From assembly GCF_028473605.1 (NCBI RefSeq), contig NZ_CP097267.1:1666501-1730500 (forward strand): DNA of 64,000 bases, written 5' to 3'. Source of the stretch: Acidovorax sp. NCPPB 3576. Lineage in GTDB: Bacteria > Pseudomonadota > Gammaproteobacteria > Burkholderiales > Burkholderiaceae_C. The notes under the pieces are model-generated. The model did not search any database. It was not told the origin of the DNA and saw only the letters and a list, made by a program, of their open reading frames with translations. How positions within the stretch are numbered: the stretch's first letter is position 1; every line of letters starts with the position of its first letter. Below, piece by piece: positions 18,402 to 28,845 of the stretch. The translations under genes and the position numbers were made by a program.

Positions 18402-21400
18402 TCAGAGCGTCAGCAGCAGGTCGTGCCCGCCGCCGTCGAGCGGCACGCGAACGCCGGTGTCTTCGTACGGCGCAGAGGCGCCGTCCAGCCAGGCCTGCGG
18501 CGGGCCGCTCGCGCCCGGGGTGCGGGAGACGCGGATCGCGCAGTGGCTGGTGCCGATGGTGACCGTCGCCTCGAACCCCGGCCAGTCCGCAGGAATGCAG
18601 GGCCGCACGCGCAGCGCCGTGCCTTCGCGGCGCAGCCCCAGGATGCCTTCGATGCCCGCGCGGTACATCCACGCGGCCGAGCCGGTGTACCAGGTCCAGC
18701 CGCCGCGGCCGGCATGCGGGGGCACGGCATAGACGTCGGCCGCGATCACGTAGGGCTCCACCTGGTAGCGGGCGACCTGCTCGGGCGTGCTGGCGTGCAG
18801 GATGGGGTTTACCAGCCGGAACAGCGCAGCGGCCCGGTCGCCATCGCCCTGCTGCGCGAAGGCGAGGATGGACCACATGGCGGCGTGGCTGTACTGGCCG
18901 CCGTTCTCGCGCAGGCCGGGCGGGTAGCCCTTGATGTACCCGGGGTCCCGCGGCATCTGGTCGAACGGGGGGGCCAGCAGCAGGGCGAGCCCGTCGTCCT
19001 GGCGGATCAGGTGCCGCTCCAGCGAATCCATGGCCTGGGCGGCGCGCGCCGGGTCGGCGGCCCCCGACAGCACGGCCCAGGCCTGGGCGATGGCGTCGAT
19101 GCGGCATTCCCCGCTGTCCTGCGAGCCCAGCCAGGTGCCGTCGTCGAAGGTGGCGCGGCGGTACCAGGCGCCGTCCCATGCCACCGCCTCGATGGCGGTG
19201 CGCACCGATTCGGCGTGCGCGCGCCAGAGCGCGGCCCGGGCATCGCCCCGGCCTTCGGCCAGCGGCGCGAAGAGGGCGACGGTGCGGATCAGCAGCCAGC
19301 CGAGCCACACGCTTTCGCCTTGCCCTTCGGCGCCCACGCGGTTCATGCCGTCGTTCCAGTCGCCGGTGCCGATGAGCGGCAGCCCCTGCCGGCCCGTGAG
19401 TTCCATGCATTGGTCCAATGCGCGGGCGCAGTGCTCGAACAGCGAGGCCGACAGCCCGGACGGCATGGGCTGGAAGAACGCATCGTGTTCGCCGGGCTGC
19501 AGCGCGGGGCCTTCGAGGAAGGGCACGGCTTCGTCCAGCACGGCCAGATCGCCCGAGGTGGCGATGTACTCCGCCGCCGCATAGGCCAGCCAGGCGCGGT
19601 CGTCCGAGATGCGGGTGCGCACGCCCTGGCCGGAGTGCGGCAGCCACCAGTGCTGCACGTCGCCTTCCGGGAACTGGCGGCCGGCGGCGCGCAGCAGGTG
19701 CGCGCGGGTCTGGTCCGGGTGCGTGAAGCGCAGCGCCATCCCGTCCTGCAGCTGGTCTCGGAACCCGTAGGCGCCGCTGGCCTGGTAGAAGGCCGCCCGC
19801 GCCCACAGCCGGCAGGCGATGGTCTGGTAGAGCAGCCAGCCGTTGAGCAGGATGTCCATGGCCCGGTCGGGCGTGCGCACCTGCACCGCGCCCAAAGTCT
19901 GCCGCCAGCCATCGGTCACCTGCGCCAGCACGGCATCGAGATCGCACGTGCGGTAGCGGGCGATGAGCGCCTGCGTCGCTTCCAGCGAGTCGCCTTGCCC
20001 GAGCAGGGACACCACCTCCACCGAAGCCCCCGGGGCCAGTTCGACCACGCACTGCAGCGCCGCGCAGGGGTCGAGCCCGGCCCCCGTGCGGCCCGACAGC
20101 GGGTCGTTGCCGGCGAGCGCGGCGGGTGCCCCAGGCCCGCCGTGGCGGCCCAGGAACTCGGTGCGGTCGGCCGTCCAGGCCGTCTGCTGACCGCGCAGGT
20201 CCGCGAAGGCCACCCGGCCGGGAAAGGCCATGTCCCAGGGCTTGTGGGCGAGCAGGGCGCCGCTGCCTTCATCCACGGAGGTCACGATGAAAGGCGCCGA
20301 CGCGCCGCGCGAGGTGCCCAGCACCCATTCGGCATAGGCCGTGACGGTCAGGCGCCGGGCCTTCTCCGAGGTATTGCGCAGCGTGAGGCGCGAGATCTTG
20401 ACGGGGTCTTCGCCGGGCACGTACTGCAGCAGTTCCAGCCCCAGGCCGCGTGCCGCATGCGCGAACCGGCTGTAGCCGTGGCCGTGGCGCGCTTCGTACA
20501 GGCCATCGTCGCCCAGGGGCTGCGCGGTGGCGGTCCACGCTTCGCCCGTGGCTTCGTCGTGCACGTAGATCGCTTCTCCCGACGGATCGCTCACGGGGTC
20601 GTTAGACCACGGGGTCAGCTGGTTCTCGCGGCTGTTGGTGCACCAGGTGCAGGTGCTGCCGCGCTCGGACACCTGGAACCCGAACCCCGGGTTGGCGATG
20701 ACGTTGATCCACGGCGCCGGGGTGGCCCGGCCTGCGCCCAGCCGCACGACATACTCCCGCCCGTCCAGTGCGAATCCGCCCAGGCCGTTGAAGAATTCCA
20801 GGTCCTCGGGGGCAGCCGCGGCGGGGGCCGCGCCAGCCGCCGGAGGGGCGGGTGGCGGCACCCAGGCCGGCCGGGCGGGGGCCGGTGCCACGCTCGGGGC
20901 GTGCGGCGCCATGCGGGCGAGCCGGTCGGCGACCGGGCCCTGGCGCGCGACGAGCTCCAGGCGCGCCGCCGACTGCAGCAGCGCGCGCCCTTTCACCCCC
21001 AGCAGGTCGGCCCGCAGCACATGGACCGCGCCCTGCGCCAGGCCCGACGCCATGGCCGGGCGCGCCTGGCTGCTGCGCACCGCGGTCTCGATGGCCACCT
21101 GCAGGTCCTGCACGTAGGAAGACGCGCGTTCGTTCAGGATGACCAGGTCCACGCTCAGCTGCTTCATGCGCCAGTATTCGTGGGCCGTGAGCAATTGCCG
21201 CACCTGCGGCATGTCTTCGATGTCATCGATGCGCAGCACCACGATGGGCAGGTCGCCGGAGACCGCGTGCGGCCACAGACCCGACTGCGGCCCGGCCCCC
21301 TGCAGCAAGGTCTCGGGATGGGCGCGGAAACGGCGGTCGGCATACAGCAGCGGCGCGGCCAGGCGCTGGAAGTCGGCGGCTTCCTCGCCGTCCACCCCCA

Positions 21401-24400
21401 GGTGGCGCAGCTGCACCTGGGCCTGCGTCCACGACAGCGTGGCGGCGCGGTCGAAGGCGCTGCGCTCATGGTGCTGGTCGATGAGGTCCAGCAGTCCCGC
21501 ACGGGTCGATGCCACCACGGTCCAGAAGGCGATGCGCGCCAGCCCGCCCGGTGCCACGCGCACCCGCTGGCGCAGCGCGAACACCGGGTCCAGCACCGTG
21601 CCCACGGCGCCCGACAGCGGCAGGCCCTGCAGCACGGCGGCGGCGGTGGCGGGGTTGCGCCCCCGGCCCAGGAAGCCCGCGCGGTCGGAGCCGTACTGGG
21701 GCGCCGCGGTGATCTCGCCTTCCAGCACCGCGAAATGCCCGGCCCATGCCTGCGGCTCGTGGGGCGTGCGCGGCCGGCGCGTGGCGATCAGCGCGCCGAA
21801 TTCCGGCAGGTACTCGGTCAGCACGAAGAGCTTGGAGAACGCGGGGTGCGCGTCGTCCGCGGCCTGCGGCGCCAGCACCACCTCGGCGTAGGAGGTCACA
21901 TCGACCTCGCGCGTCCGCCGCCCGCTGTTGGCCAGCGAGATGCGGCGCACCTCGCCATCGGTCTCGCCGGACACCAGCACGTCCAGCGTGGTGAGCAGGC
22001 CCTTGTCGTGGTGCGAGAACGTGGCGTGGTCCTCGCCGAACAGCACGTCGCCGTGGTGGTGGCTGGCCCCAAGGGGCTGGGTGGTGGGGGACCACACCTG
22101 GGCGCTTTGCACATCGCGCAGGTAGATGAAGCTGCCGTGCGAATCCCGCGTGGCGTCTTCGCGCCAGCGCGTCACCGCCACCCCGCGCCAGCGGCTGTAG
22201 CCCGCGCCCGCGGCCGTGAGCATGACCGTGTAGCTGCCGTTGGACAGCAGGTGCGTGACCGGCCCGGGCGCCCCGGCGCCCAGGCGGCGCACGGTGGGCG
22301 GCTGGATCACGCTGCCGTCCAGCGAGGCTTTCACCTCTTCGGCGCGCGGCCGGTCCACTGCCACGTTGCGCGGCGTGCGCTCCTGCATCAGCAGTTCGCT
22401 GGACTGGACCATGGGCTCGCGGTGAAAGCGCTCCCGCATGCGGCCGCCCATCAGCACGTTGAGAAGGGCCACGATGGTCATGCCCTGGTGATGGGCCATG
22501 TAGTTGCGCACGATGGCCACCGGCTGCCCTTCGGGCAGGCGCGTGGGCGTGAAATCCAGCGCTTCGTAGAAGCCATGGTGGCCGAGCGCCCCCATGGCGG
22601 CCAGGCGCTCGTAGTTCAGCAGTGCCGCGCGCGGCTCCACCATGGCGGCCAGGCCGGTGGCGTAGGGGGCGATGACCCGGTTGTCGCCGAGCCCGCGCTT
22701 GAGGCCCAGGCCCGGTACGCCGAAGTTGGAGTACTGATAGGTGAACTCCATGTCGCGCGCGTTGTAGGCGGACTCCGAGATGCCCCACGGGATGCCGAGC
22801 GCCTGCCCGTATGCGATCTGCCGCTGCACGACGAGACGGTTCGTCTGCTCCAGCAGGCTGTCCGCGGGCGCCCGCATGACCAGCGAGGGCATCAGGTATT
22901 CGAACATCGAGCCGGACCAGGAGATCAACGCCGAGCCGCCCGAAAGCGGCGTGGCGGCGCGCCCCAGCCGGAACCAGTGGCGGGTCGGCGCATCGCCCTT
23001 GGCGATGGCAAAGAGGCTGGCCAGCCGCGCCTCGGACCCGAGCAGGTCGTAGCAGTTCTCGTCCAGGCGCTGTTCCGCCAGCGCATAGCCGATGGACAGC
23101 AGCTTGCGCTCCGGATCCATCAGGAAAGCGAAATCCATGGCCAGGGCCATGTCACGCGCCATGCCGGCCAGCGCCTGCAGCCGGCCGGCCAGCATCGCCG
23201 GCGAGGTGGGCGACGTGGGCGAGGTGGGCGAGGTGGGCGCCAGGGCATCTTCGGCATGGGCCGCGGTTGCGCGGGCGATCTCACGGGTCCAGAACAGCAT
23301 TTCGTCCACGCCGGGATCGTCCTGCGCCGTGCCCGCCGGCTTGGCCGCACTGGCCGCCTTGTCGGCCAGGCGGCCGAGCGTGGGCGCCAGCTCCTGCAGG
23401 GTCAGGGGGCCATCGATCAAGGCGGCCATGCTGTCCAGCAGCTCGCCCATGCGCTGCGCCAGGGGCACGCCGCGTGCGCTGGCCAGGCCCGGCAGGCCCG
23501 CACGCGCCAGTTGCAGGGCGTCGCCGATGCCCGTGCGCGCTTGCGCCGGGGGCGTTGGGTGGTCGCGCCACTCGTCGCAGGTGTTGGCCAGTGCGATCAG
23601 GTGGCCCGCCAGGTTGCCGCTGTCCACCGACGACACATAGGGCGGATCGAGCGCGCGCAGGTCCGCCGTGCCATACCAGTTGAAGAAGTGGCCCCGAAAG
23701 CGCTGGAGCTTTTGCAGCGTGGCGAACGTCGCCTCCAGGCGCACCACCGTCTCCAGCGTGCCGGCCCAGCCGAAATCGCGCGCGGCGGCCGTCGCCAGCA
23801 GGTACAGGCCGATGTTGGTGGGCGATGTGCGGCGCGCCACCACGGGCCGGGGTGTCTCCTGGAAGTTGTCGGGCGGCAGCATGTGTTCCGCCGGCGTGAC
23901 GAAGGTCTCGAAGTAGCGCCAGGTGCGCCGCGCGATCAGGCGCAGCGCCAGGGCCTGCGCGGGCTGCAGGTCCAGCAGGGGCGCCGTGCCTGGCGGCCGG
24001 CTGGCCCATGCGGCGAGGGCGGGCGCCGCCAGCCACAGCGACACCATCGGCAGCAGCAGCGCCAGCGTGGCCGCCCAGTGCGATGGCGCCAGCGCGATGG
24101 AGGCCATTGCCACGGCCAGGCCGAGCGCCATGCCCGGGGCCATCTGGCGGTAAAAGCCCCGCACGCCCGGCCGGGGGCGCTGGCTGGACTGCGCCGCGGT
24201 CGTCCATTCCAGCAGGTGGCGGCGGGTGAAGAGCATTCTGGCCAGCGTGCGCACCAGGGCATCGCCCATGCGCCAGGCCTGGTCCGCCAGCAGGCTCCAG
24301 GACAGGACGGTTTGCGCGCAGGCCATCCGCGCATCGGCGGCCAGCACCCGCCATTGGCTGCGCAGCCGCACGCCCGGCCGGTGCGACCAGGCGCTGGAGA

Positions 24401-26954
24401 GCACCGGCAGGCAGGCGGGGACGGCCAGCATCAGCAGCACCAGCAGCATGGCGATGGCGGCAGGCGCCGTGGGCATCGCCCAGGCCATGGCCAGCGCCAG
24501 CAGCGCCGACGGCGCCAGCAGCGAGCGGCGCAGGTTGTCGATCATCTTCCAGCGCCCCACGGCGGACACGGCCTGGGGGCCGCTCCAGTGGCCCACGATC
24601 CAGGGCAGCAATTGCCAGTCGCCCCGCGTCCAGCGGTGCTGGCGCCGCGCGGCCACGTCGTAGCGGGCCGGGGCATCCTCGATCAGTTCGATGTCGGAGG
24701 CCAGGCCGGCGCGCGCGAAAGTGCCTTCGAAGAGATCGTGGCTCAGCAGGGTGTTGTCCGGCACCCGGCCCTGCAGCGACGCCTCGAAGGCGTCCACGTC
24801 GTAGATACCCTTGCCGGTGTACGAGCCTTCGCCGAAGAGGTCCTGATAGACGTCCGAGATGGCCATCGCGTACGGGTCCATGCCGCCCGGGCTGGAGGAG
24901 ATCCGCTGGTAGAACGAGCCCTGGCTGCCGGTGGGCAGCGACGGCGTGATGCGCGGCTGCAAGATGGCGTAGCCGCCCACGACGCGTTGCGACACGGGGT
25001 CGAACCGGGGGCGGTTGAGCGGGTGGGCCATCTTGCCCACCAGGCGCAGCGCCGCATCGCGCGGCAGCCGCGTGTCGGCGTCCAGCGTGATCACGTAGCG
25101 CACGCCCCGCGGTACGGCCGGGGTCACGAAGCTGGTGTCCGCCGCACCGCGCAGCAGCTGGTTCAGCTCATGGAGCTTGCCCCGCTTGCGCTCCCATCCC
25201 ATCCAGGTGTTCTCCGCCGCATTGAACAGGCGGCGGCGGTGCAGCAGCAGGAATCGCGGCCCCTGCGGCGCTGGGCCATGGCGCAGGTTCAGCGCAGCGA
25301 TGGCCTGCTCGGCCAGCGCGATGAGGGGGGCGTCGGAGGGCAGGTCCTGCGTGGGCGCATCCATCCCGTCGGCGACCAGCGCGAAGGCGATGTCTCCCTC
25401 GCCGCCCGCCAGGTAGTGCACCTCCAGCCGCTCGATCTGCTCCAGCAGGTCCGCCGGGCTGGTGAACAGCGTGGGCATGGCCACCAGCGTGCGCATCGAG
25501 GCCGGGACGCCTTCGGCCAGCTCCAGTCCGGGCAGGGGCGCCGCGCCCAGGCGCCAGGCCACCAGCCGGTGCACCAGGCTGGTGGCGACCTCGGAGGCGG
25601 GCAGCAGCAGGCCCAGCAGCCACAGTGCGGTCAGCCACGCGCCCGCACCCACGGGCAGCACGAGCCAGCCCGCGGCGCACAGCGCGGCCGTGGTCAGCGC
25701 GATGGCGCCCACGTAGCCGCGCAGGCTGTGCTCGCCCCGCAGGCGCGCCAGGCGCCAGTGCAGCGGCGCATGGAAGCCGATGGCCTGCTCGAGCGCCCTG
25801 CGGCCCGCGGAAATGAGGTGGTAGCCCGGGTCGTCGGCGCCGTCGCTGCGCTCCGCACCCGGGGCACTGGCGGCGGCCTTCGCGGCGGCCAGTGCGTGCT
25901 CGGCGATATCCAGCTCCGAATGGCGGGACCGGCGCGCCAATTGCTCGATGGCGTCGCGGTAGAGGTTGCGCGTGGGAAAGTCCATCGCTGCGAAGTGGCT
26001 GCCTTCGCGCAGGCGCTCGTCCACCAGGCTCACGCTCTCGAACAGGGCGGCCCAGTCGATGTCGGACATGAGCCGCAGGCTCGTGATCACGTTGCGCACG
26101 GTGACGTTGGAGGCGCCCTGGCGCTGCTGGGCATGCGACACCACTTCGTCGATGGTGGTGCCCTGCTGCTGCAGGCGCTCCTGCAGCCAGCCCAGCGCCG
26201 GCATGGTCCGCGGGTCGTGGTCGCGCAGCCGCTTGGCGAGCTGGGCGGCGAACAGTTCGGACAGCGCCAGGGGCGACCGCGCGGCGATGTCCTCGTCCAG
26301 CGCCGAGCGGGCGGAGCCCAGGGCCATCAGGTGCGTGGCGAGCCGGTCGGCATCGGCCCGCGCGGCGCGGCCCACGGTCATCTGGTCCACCAGCCGGCGC
26401 AGGTTTTCGATCAGCACGATGCGCAGCGTGATCGCCACCGCCCACAGCTCGCCGATGGTCAGCGGCTGCACGCGCTGGTAGGCCTGCAGGAAGGCCCGCA
26501 ACGTGCCCGCATCCACGTGGCTGTCGGTATGGGCGACGAAAGCCCAGGTCAGGCCCAGCACCCGGGGATAGCCCGCGAACGGGCCCGATGCGAGCTTGGG
26601 CAACTGCCGGTAGTAGTCGGCCGGCAGGTCGCCCCGGATGTCGCGCACCTGCTTTTCGACGAGGTGGTAGTTGTCCAGCAGCCATTCGGCGGCGGGCACG
26701 ACCCGCCGGCCCGCCTCCAGCTCGGCCGCGCTGGCGCGGTAGGCGGCCAGCAGCACCCGGGCGTTGTCGTCCAGGCGCCGGCGCAGCGGGGCGACGGCCG
26801 GGGGCTTGGCGCTGACGGCTTGCGCGGCGGCCAGGCTCTGGGCGTGCTGCTCCAGGCGCTCCAGCCCGAACAGTTCGCCGCGCACCGGCGCCGAGCCGGA
26901 CCACAGCGATGCATCGTTGCCGCGAAACAGAAGGCGTTGAAGGAAGGGGAGCAT
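18402..26954 (-). CDS. ndvB: Cyclic beta-1,2-glucan synthase (GT84-GH94), NdvB/ChvB type
   Basis: 2850 residues, the expected giant size. Order: an N-terminal region; membrane helices near 395-450; a GT84 transferase domain with the DxD motif in YVITLDADTRLPRD (about 620); more membrane helices (about 800-1000); a glucoamylase-like domain with WSGSMFEYLMP (about 1350); beta-sandwich repeats; and a C-terminal GH94 phosphorylase-like domain with GTGDWNDGMNRVG (about 2528) for chain-length control. In the inner membrane it would use UDP-glucose to prime, elongate and cyclise periplasmic glucans, which serve in osmoadaptation and plant interaction. The frame is intact throughout. GAAAGG precedes the ATG at 26952-26954. 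Confidence 0.95.
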   Translation of the reverse strand: MLPFLQRLLFRGNDASLWSGSAPVRGELFGLERLEQHAQSLAAAQAVSAKPPAVAPLRRRLDDNARVLLAAYRASAAELEAGRRVVPAAEWLLDNYHLVEKQVRDIRGDLPADYYRQLPKLASGPFAGYPRVLGLTWAFVAHTDSHVDAGTLRAFLQAYQRVQPLTIGELWAVAITLRIVLIENLRRLVDQMTVGRAARADADRLATHLMALGSARSALDEDIAARSPLALSELFAAQLAKRLRDHDPRTMPALGWLQERLQQQGTTIDEVVSHAQQRQGASNVTVRNVITSLRLMSDIDWAALFESVSLVDERLREGSHFAAMDFPTRNLYRDAIEQLARRSRHSELDIAEHALAAAKAAASAPGAERSDGADDPGYHLISAGRRALEQAIGFHAPLHWRLARLRGEHSLRGYVGAIALTTAALCAAGWLVLPVGAGAWLTALWLLGLLLPASEVATSLVHRLVAWRLGAAPLPGLELAEGVPASMRTLVAMPTLFTSPADLLEQIERLEVHYLAGGEGDIAFALVADGMDAPTQDLPSDAPLIALAEQAIAALNLRHGPAPQGPRFLLLHRRRLFNAAENTWMGWERKRGKLHELNQLLRGAADTSFVTPAVPRGVRYVITLDADTRLPRDAALRLVGKMAHPLNRPRFDPVSQRVVGGYAILQPRITPSLPTGSQGSFYQRISSSPGGMDPYAMAISDVYQDLFGEGSYTGKGIYDVDAFEASLQGRVPDNTLLSHDLFEGTFARAGLASDIELIEDAPARYDVAARRQHRWTRGDWQLLPWIVGHWSGPQAVSAVGRWKMIDNLRRSLLAPSALLALAMAWAMPTAPAAIAMLLVLLMLAVPACLPVLSSAWSHRPGVRLRSQWRVLAADARMACAQTVLSWSLLADQAWRMGDALVRTLARMLFTRRHLLEWTTAAQSSQRPRPGVRGFYRQMAPGMALGLAVAMASIALAPSHWAATLALLLPMVSLWLAAPALAAWASRPPGTAPLLDLQPAQALALRLIARRTWRYFETFVTPAEHMLPPDNFQETPRPVVARRTSPTNIGLYLLATAAARDFGWAGTLETVVRLEATFATLQKLQRFRGHFFNWYGTADLRALDPPYVSSVDSGNLAGHLIALANTCDEWRDHPTPPAQARTGIGDALQLARAGLPGLASARGVPLAQRMGELLDSMAALIDGPLTLQELAPTLGRLADKAASAAKPAGTAQDDPGVDEMLFWTREIARATAAHAEDALAPTSPTSPTSPTSPAMLAGRLQALAGMARDMALAMDFAFLMDPERKLLSIGYALAEQRLDENCYDLLGSEARLASLFAIAKGDAPTRHWFRLGRAATPLSGGSALISWSGSMFEYLMPSLVMRAPADSLLEQTNRLVVQRQIAYGQALGIPWGISESAYNARDMEFTYQYSNFGVPGLGLKRGLGDNRVIAPYATGLAAMVEPRAALLNYERLAAMGALGHHGFYEALDFTPTRLPEGQPVAIVRNYMAHHQGMTIVALLNVLMGGRMRERFHREPMVQSSELLMQERTPRNVAVDRPRAEEVKASLDGSVIQPPTVRRLGAGAPGPVTHLLSNGSYTVMLTAAGAGYSRWRGVAVTRWREDATRDSHGSFIYLRDVQSAQVWSPTTQPLGASHHHGDVLFGEDHATFSHHDKGLLTTLDVLVSGETDGEVRRISLANSGRRTREVDVTSYAEVVLAPQAADDAHPAFSKLFVLTEYLPEFGALIATRRPRTPHEPQAWAGHFAVLEGEITAAPQYGSDRAGFLGRGRNPATAAAVLQGLPLSGAVGTVLDPVFALRQRVRVAPGGLARIAFWTVVASTRAGLLDLIDQHHERSAFDRAATLSWTQAQVQLRHLGVDGEEAADFQRLAAPLLYADRRFRAHPETLLQGAGPQSGLWPHAVSGDLPIVVLRIDDIEDMPQVRQLLTAHEYWRMKQLSVDLVILNERASSYVQDLQVAIETAVRSSQARPAMASGLAQGAVHVLRADLLGVKGRALLQSAARLELVARQGPVADRLARMAPHAPSVAPAPARPAWVPPPAPPAAGAAPAAAAPEDLEFFNGLGGFALDGREYVVRLGAGRATPAPWINVIANPGFGFQVSERGSTCTWCTNSRENQLTPWSNDPVSDPSGEAIYVHDEATGEAWTATAQPLGDDGLYEARHGHGYSRFAHAARGLGLELLQYVPGEDPVKISRLTLRNTSEKARRLTVTAYAEWVLGTSRGASAPFIVTSVDEGSGALLAHKPWDMAFPGRVAFADLRGQQTAWTADRTEFLGRHGGPGAPAALAGNDPLSGRTGAGLDPCAALQCVVELAPGASVEVVSLLGQGDSLEATQALIARYRTCDLDAVLAQVTDGWRQTLGAVQVRTPDRAMDILLNGWLLYQTIACRLWARAAFYQASGAYGFRDQLQDGMALRFTHPDQTRAHLLRAAGRQFPEGDVQHWWLPHSGQGVRTRISDDRAWLAYAAAEYIATSGDLAVLDEAVPFLEGPALQPGEHDAFFQPMPSGLSASLFEHCARALDQCMELTGRQGLPLIGTGDWNDGMNRVGAEGQGESVWLGWLLIRTVALFAPLAEGRGDARAALWRAHAESVRTAIEAVAWDGAWYRRATFDDGTWLGSQDSGECRIDAIAQAWAVLSGAADPARAAQAMDSLERHLIRQDDGLALLLAPPFDQMPRDPGYIKGYPPGLRENGGQYSHAAMWSILAFAQQGDGDRAAALFRLVNPILHASTPEQVARYQVEPYVIAADVYAVPPHAGRGGWTWYTGSAAWMYRAGIEGILGLRREGTALRVRPCIPADWPGFEATVTIGTSHCAIRVSRTPGASGPPQAWLDGASAPYEDTGVRVPLDGGGHDLLLTL

Positions 26955-27050
26955 GGTGCCTTTCGGTGGGCAGTGGGCGGTGGTGCGCCCAGGCGACTGA
27001 ACGGCGGATCGGGCAAAGGAAAGGAGGGGCGGGGTGCGCGGGCGGCCGCG

Positions 27051-27305
27051 CTAGGTGGCGCGCAGGTCGAACTCGCGCAGCATCACGGGCTCGATGGCGC
27101 CCTGTTCCACGCGGCGGCGCACCGCGGCCTCGATCTCGGATGCGTGGCTGCGGTAGGTGTCCAGCGGGTCTGCATCCCCGGTGCCGGTGCCATAGCGGTA
27201 GTGCAGGGCGTCCTTGCCGACGCTGGCGCCGATCCATTGCGACTGGACCTCGACCCAAAAGCGCACCGTTCCCGAGGCTTCATGGAAAAAGGGAGGCTGT
27301 GACAT
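27051..27305 (-). CDS. DUF1488 family protein
   Basis: 84 residues: a short start, then GTVRFWVEVQSQWIGASVGKDALHYRYG, then an Asp-Thr-Tyr-Arg-Ser-His segment and a charged C-terminal helix, the usual DUF1488 layout. These small cytoplasmic proteins have no assigned function. GGAG seven bases before the ATG at 27303-27305 fixes the start. It is 96 bases upstream of, and in the same direction as, the glucan synthase gene, so the two may share a transcript. Confidence 0.8.
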   Translation of the reverse strand: MSQPPFFHEASGTVRFWVEVQSQWIGASVGKDALHYRYGTGTGDADPLDTYRSHASEIEAAVRRRVEQGAIEPVMLREFDLRAT

Positions 27306-27628
27306 GGGGAACTCCAAAAAGGTGGTGTGGGGGATCGCATGCCATGGAGCGGCATGCCGAGGTATGCCGAGGCCCCGCGCGGCGGGGTGGCCGTGGCGGT
27401 GGGTGCACCGGCACGGGCATGGGGTGGTGCGTGCGAAGGGTGGCAAGAGACGGGCGAAAGGCTTGCCACCGCTTGGCCTGCGAGGCTATGCCCCGATCGC
27501 CCGACTGTCTGTGCGCTGACACACACAGGGTGGCCGGCGCGTGCGCGGGCCGCGACCTATACTGAATCGGGCGAATCGTTGCCGGTGGGTGTTCCATCGC
27601 TGATGCATCCGGCTTTTTGGAGAGTGCG
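27306..27628. other. Divergent intergenic region
   Basis: About 320 bases between the DUF1488 gene (minus) and the Crp-type gene (plus). It holds short GC hairpins, for example GCCCCGCGCGGCGGGG near 27371, and a -10-like TATACT at 27558-27563 upstream of the Crp-type gene. No coding frame with a good start and no RNA gene was recognised. Confidence 0.45.
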
Positions 27629-28333
27629 ATGCCCCACCGTGAAGAACCCCATCGCAATCGCCTGCTCGCGGCGCTGGACGAAGCCGGGCGGCAGCGCCTG
27701 CACCCGTACCTCGAATCCGTGAGCCTGGACGTGGGGCAGGTGCTCAGCGAGCCGGGCGAGCGCGTGGGCCATGCGGTGTTTCCCTCCACGGCCATCGTCT
27801 CGCTGCTGCATCGCCTGGAAGGCGGCGGCTGCGCGGGGGTCGCCGTGGTCGGCTTCGAGGGCATGGTCGGTGCGTGCCTCGTGCTGGGCGGGGATTCGAT
27901 GCCCAACCGTGCCGTGGTGCAGTGCGCGGGCCACGGCTGGCGCGTGCCGGCCCATGCGCTGCTGAACGCGCTGCAGCAGTCCGCCGCGTGGCAGCGGCAT
28001 TTGCTGCGCTACGTGCAGGCGCTCCTGGGGCAGATCGCGCAGACGGCCGTGTGCAATCGCCACCACTCGCTGGACCAGCAACTGTGCCGCTGGCTGCTGA
28101 CCAGCCTCGATCGCCTGGAGGGCCCGGACGTGGTGGTGACCCAGGAGCTCATCGCCCACATGCTGGGCGTTCGCCGCGAAGGGGTGACCGAAGCGGCGGG
28201 GCATCTGCAGCAAGCCGGATTGATCCGCTACCGCCGTGGCCGCATCACCGTGCTGGACATCGATGGCTTGCTGCAGCGCACCTGCGAATGCCACCGGCTC
28301 GTGCAGCGGGAGTACGAGCGCCTTTTGCCGTGA
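27629..28333 (+). CDS. Crp/Fnr-family transcriptional regulator
   Basis: 234 residues: an N-terminal cyclic-nucleotide-like beta roll (SLDVGQVLSEPGERVGHAVFPSTAIVSLL), a long dimerisation helix, and a C-terminal winged helix with VVTQELIAHMLGVRREGVTEAAGHLQQAGLI. The allosteric pocket lacks the standard cAMP-binding RxS signature, and no FNR-type Cys cluster is present, so the signal is unknown. Similar short regulators in Comamonadaceae respond to oxidative or other stress. GGAG at 27619-27622 supports ATG 27629. Autoregulation is possible from the 320-base region upstream. Confidence 0.88.
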   Translation: MPHREEPHRNRLLAALDEAGRQRLHPYLESVSLDVGQVLSEPGERVGHAVFPSTAIVSLLHRLEGGGCAGVAVVGFEGMVGACLVLGGDSMPNRAVVQCAGHGWRVPAHALLNALQQSAAWQRHLLRYVQALLGQIAQTAVCNRHHSLDQQLCRWLLTSLDRLEGPDVVVTQELIAHMLGVRREGVTEAAGHLQQAGLIRYRRGRITVLDIDGLLQRTCECHRLVQREYERLLP

Positions 28334-28537
28334 GCCCGGCGCTGCGCCAGGGCGGTTGCGGGAACGGGTGTACCATGGGCCGCGTAGACATGTGCAAGAC
28401 CGTCACTCCCTAGGTCTCTCCCCAGTTGCCCGCCGGCGCCCTGCCGGCGGATGTTGTCGAATATCCCATCGATGATTTTCTTGGCGTCTCTGCGCCGCAG
28501 GCACGTTCGCGCCGCGGCAACTTGAAAAGGAATCGAT

Positions 28538-28753
28538 ATGACGACACAAACCGGCACCGTGAAATGGTTCAACGATGGCAAGGGCTTCGGCTTCATCGCC
28601 CCCGATGACGGCAGCAAGGACCTGTTTGCCCACTTCCGCGAAATCCAGGGTGGCAGCGGCTTCAAGACCCTGGCAGAAAGCCAGCGCGTGCAGTTCGAAG
28701 TGACGCAAGGCGAAAAGGGACCGCAGGCGTCCAACATCCGCGCCGTCGAATAA
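28538..28753 (+). CDS. Cold-shock domain protein (CspA family)
   Basis: 71 residues, one cold-shock domain. RNP1 is KGFGFI and RNP2 is DLFAHF, both intact, after [10 protein letters not shown]. It would bind single-stranded RNA/DNA as an RNA chaperone. AAAGGA precedes ATG 28538. The ~200-base stretch upstream (28334-28537) has no other gene and probably holds the long structured leader that cold-shock mRNAs commonly have; I see a possible hairpin (GCCGGCG...CGCCGGC type, near 28432-28452) but no defined thermosensor. A terminator follows the stop. Confidence 0.95.
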   Translation: MTTQTGTVKWFNDGKGFGFIAPDDGSKDLFAHFREIQGGSGFKTLAESQRVQFEVTQGEKGPQASNIRAVE

Positions 28754-28800
28754 GGCGCAAGGCCCGGGCGGTGACCCGTCCCGGCCGCACCCTCTCCCGA

Positions 28801-28830
28801 AACGCGGCCTTGGCCGCGTTTTCTTTTTTT
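28801..28830 (+). terminator. Rho-independent terminator after the cold-shock gene
   Basis: AACGCGGCC-TT-GGCCGCGTT forms a perfect 9-bp stem, followed by TTCTTTTTTT. It lies 47 bases after the cold-shock stop and 15 bases before the ATG of the next gene, so that gene's ribosome site (GGAAGG) sits just behind the T run. Confidence 0.9.
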
Positions 28831-28845
28831 GGAAGGCGCATCCCC

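Noticed and set aside
18306..27302. A continuous 2998-codon open frame on the plus strand
   Set aside because: It is antisense to the 2850-residue glucan synthase gene, whose domains and motifs are unmistakable. Stop-free antisense frames are expected at this GC content; the translation is Arg/Gly/His-rich and has no recognisable domain.
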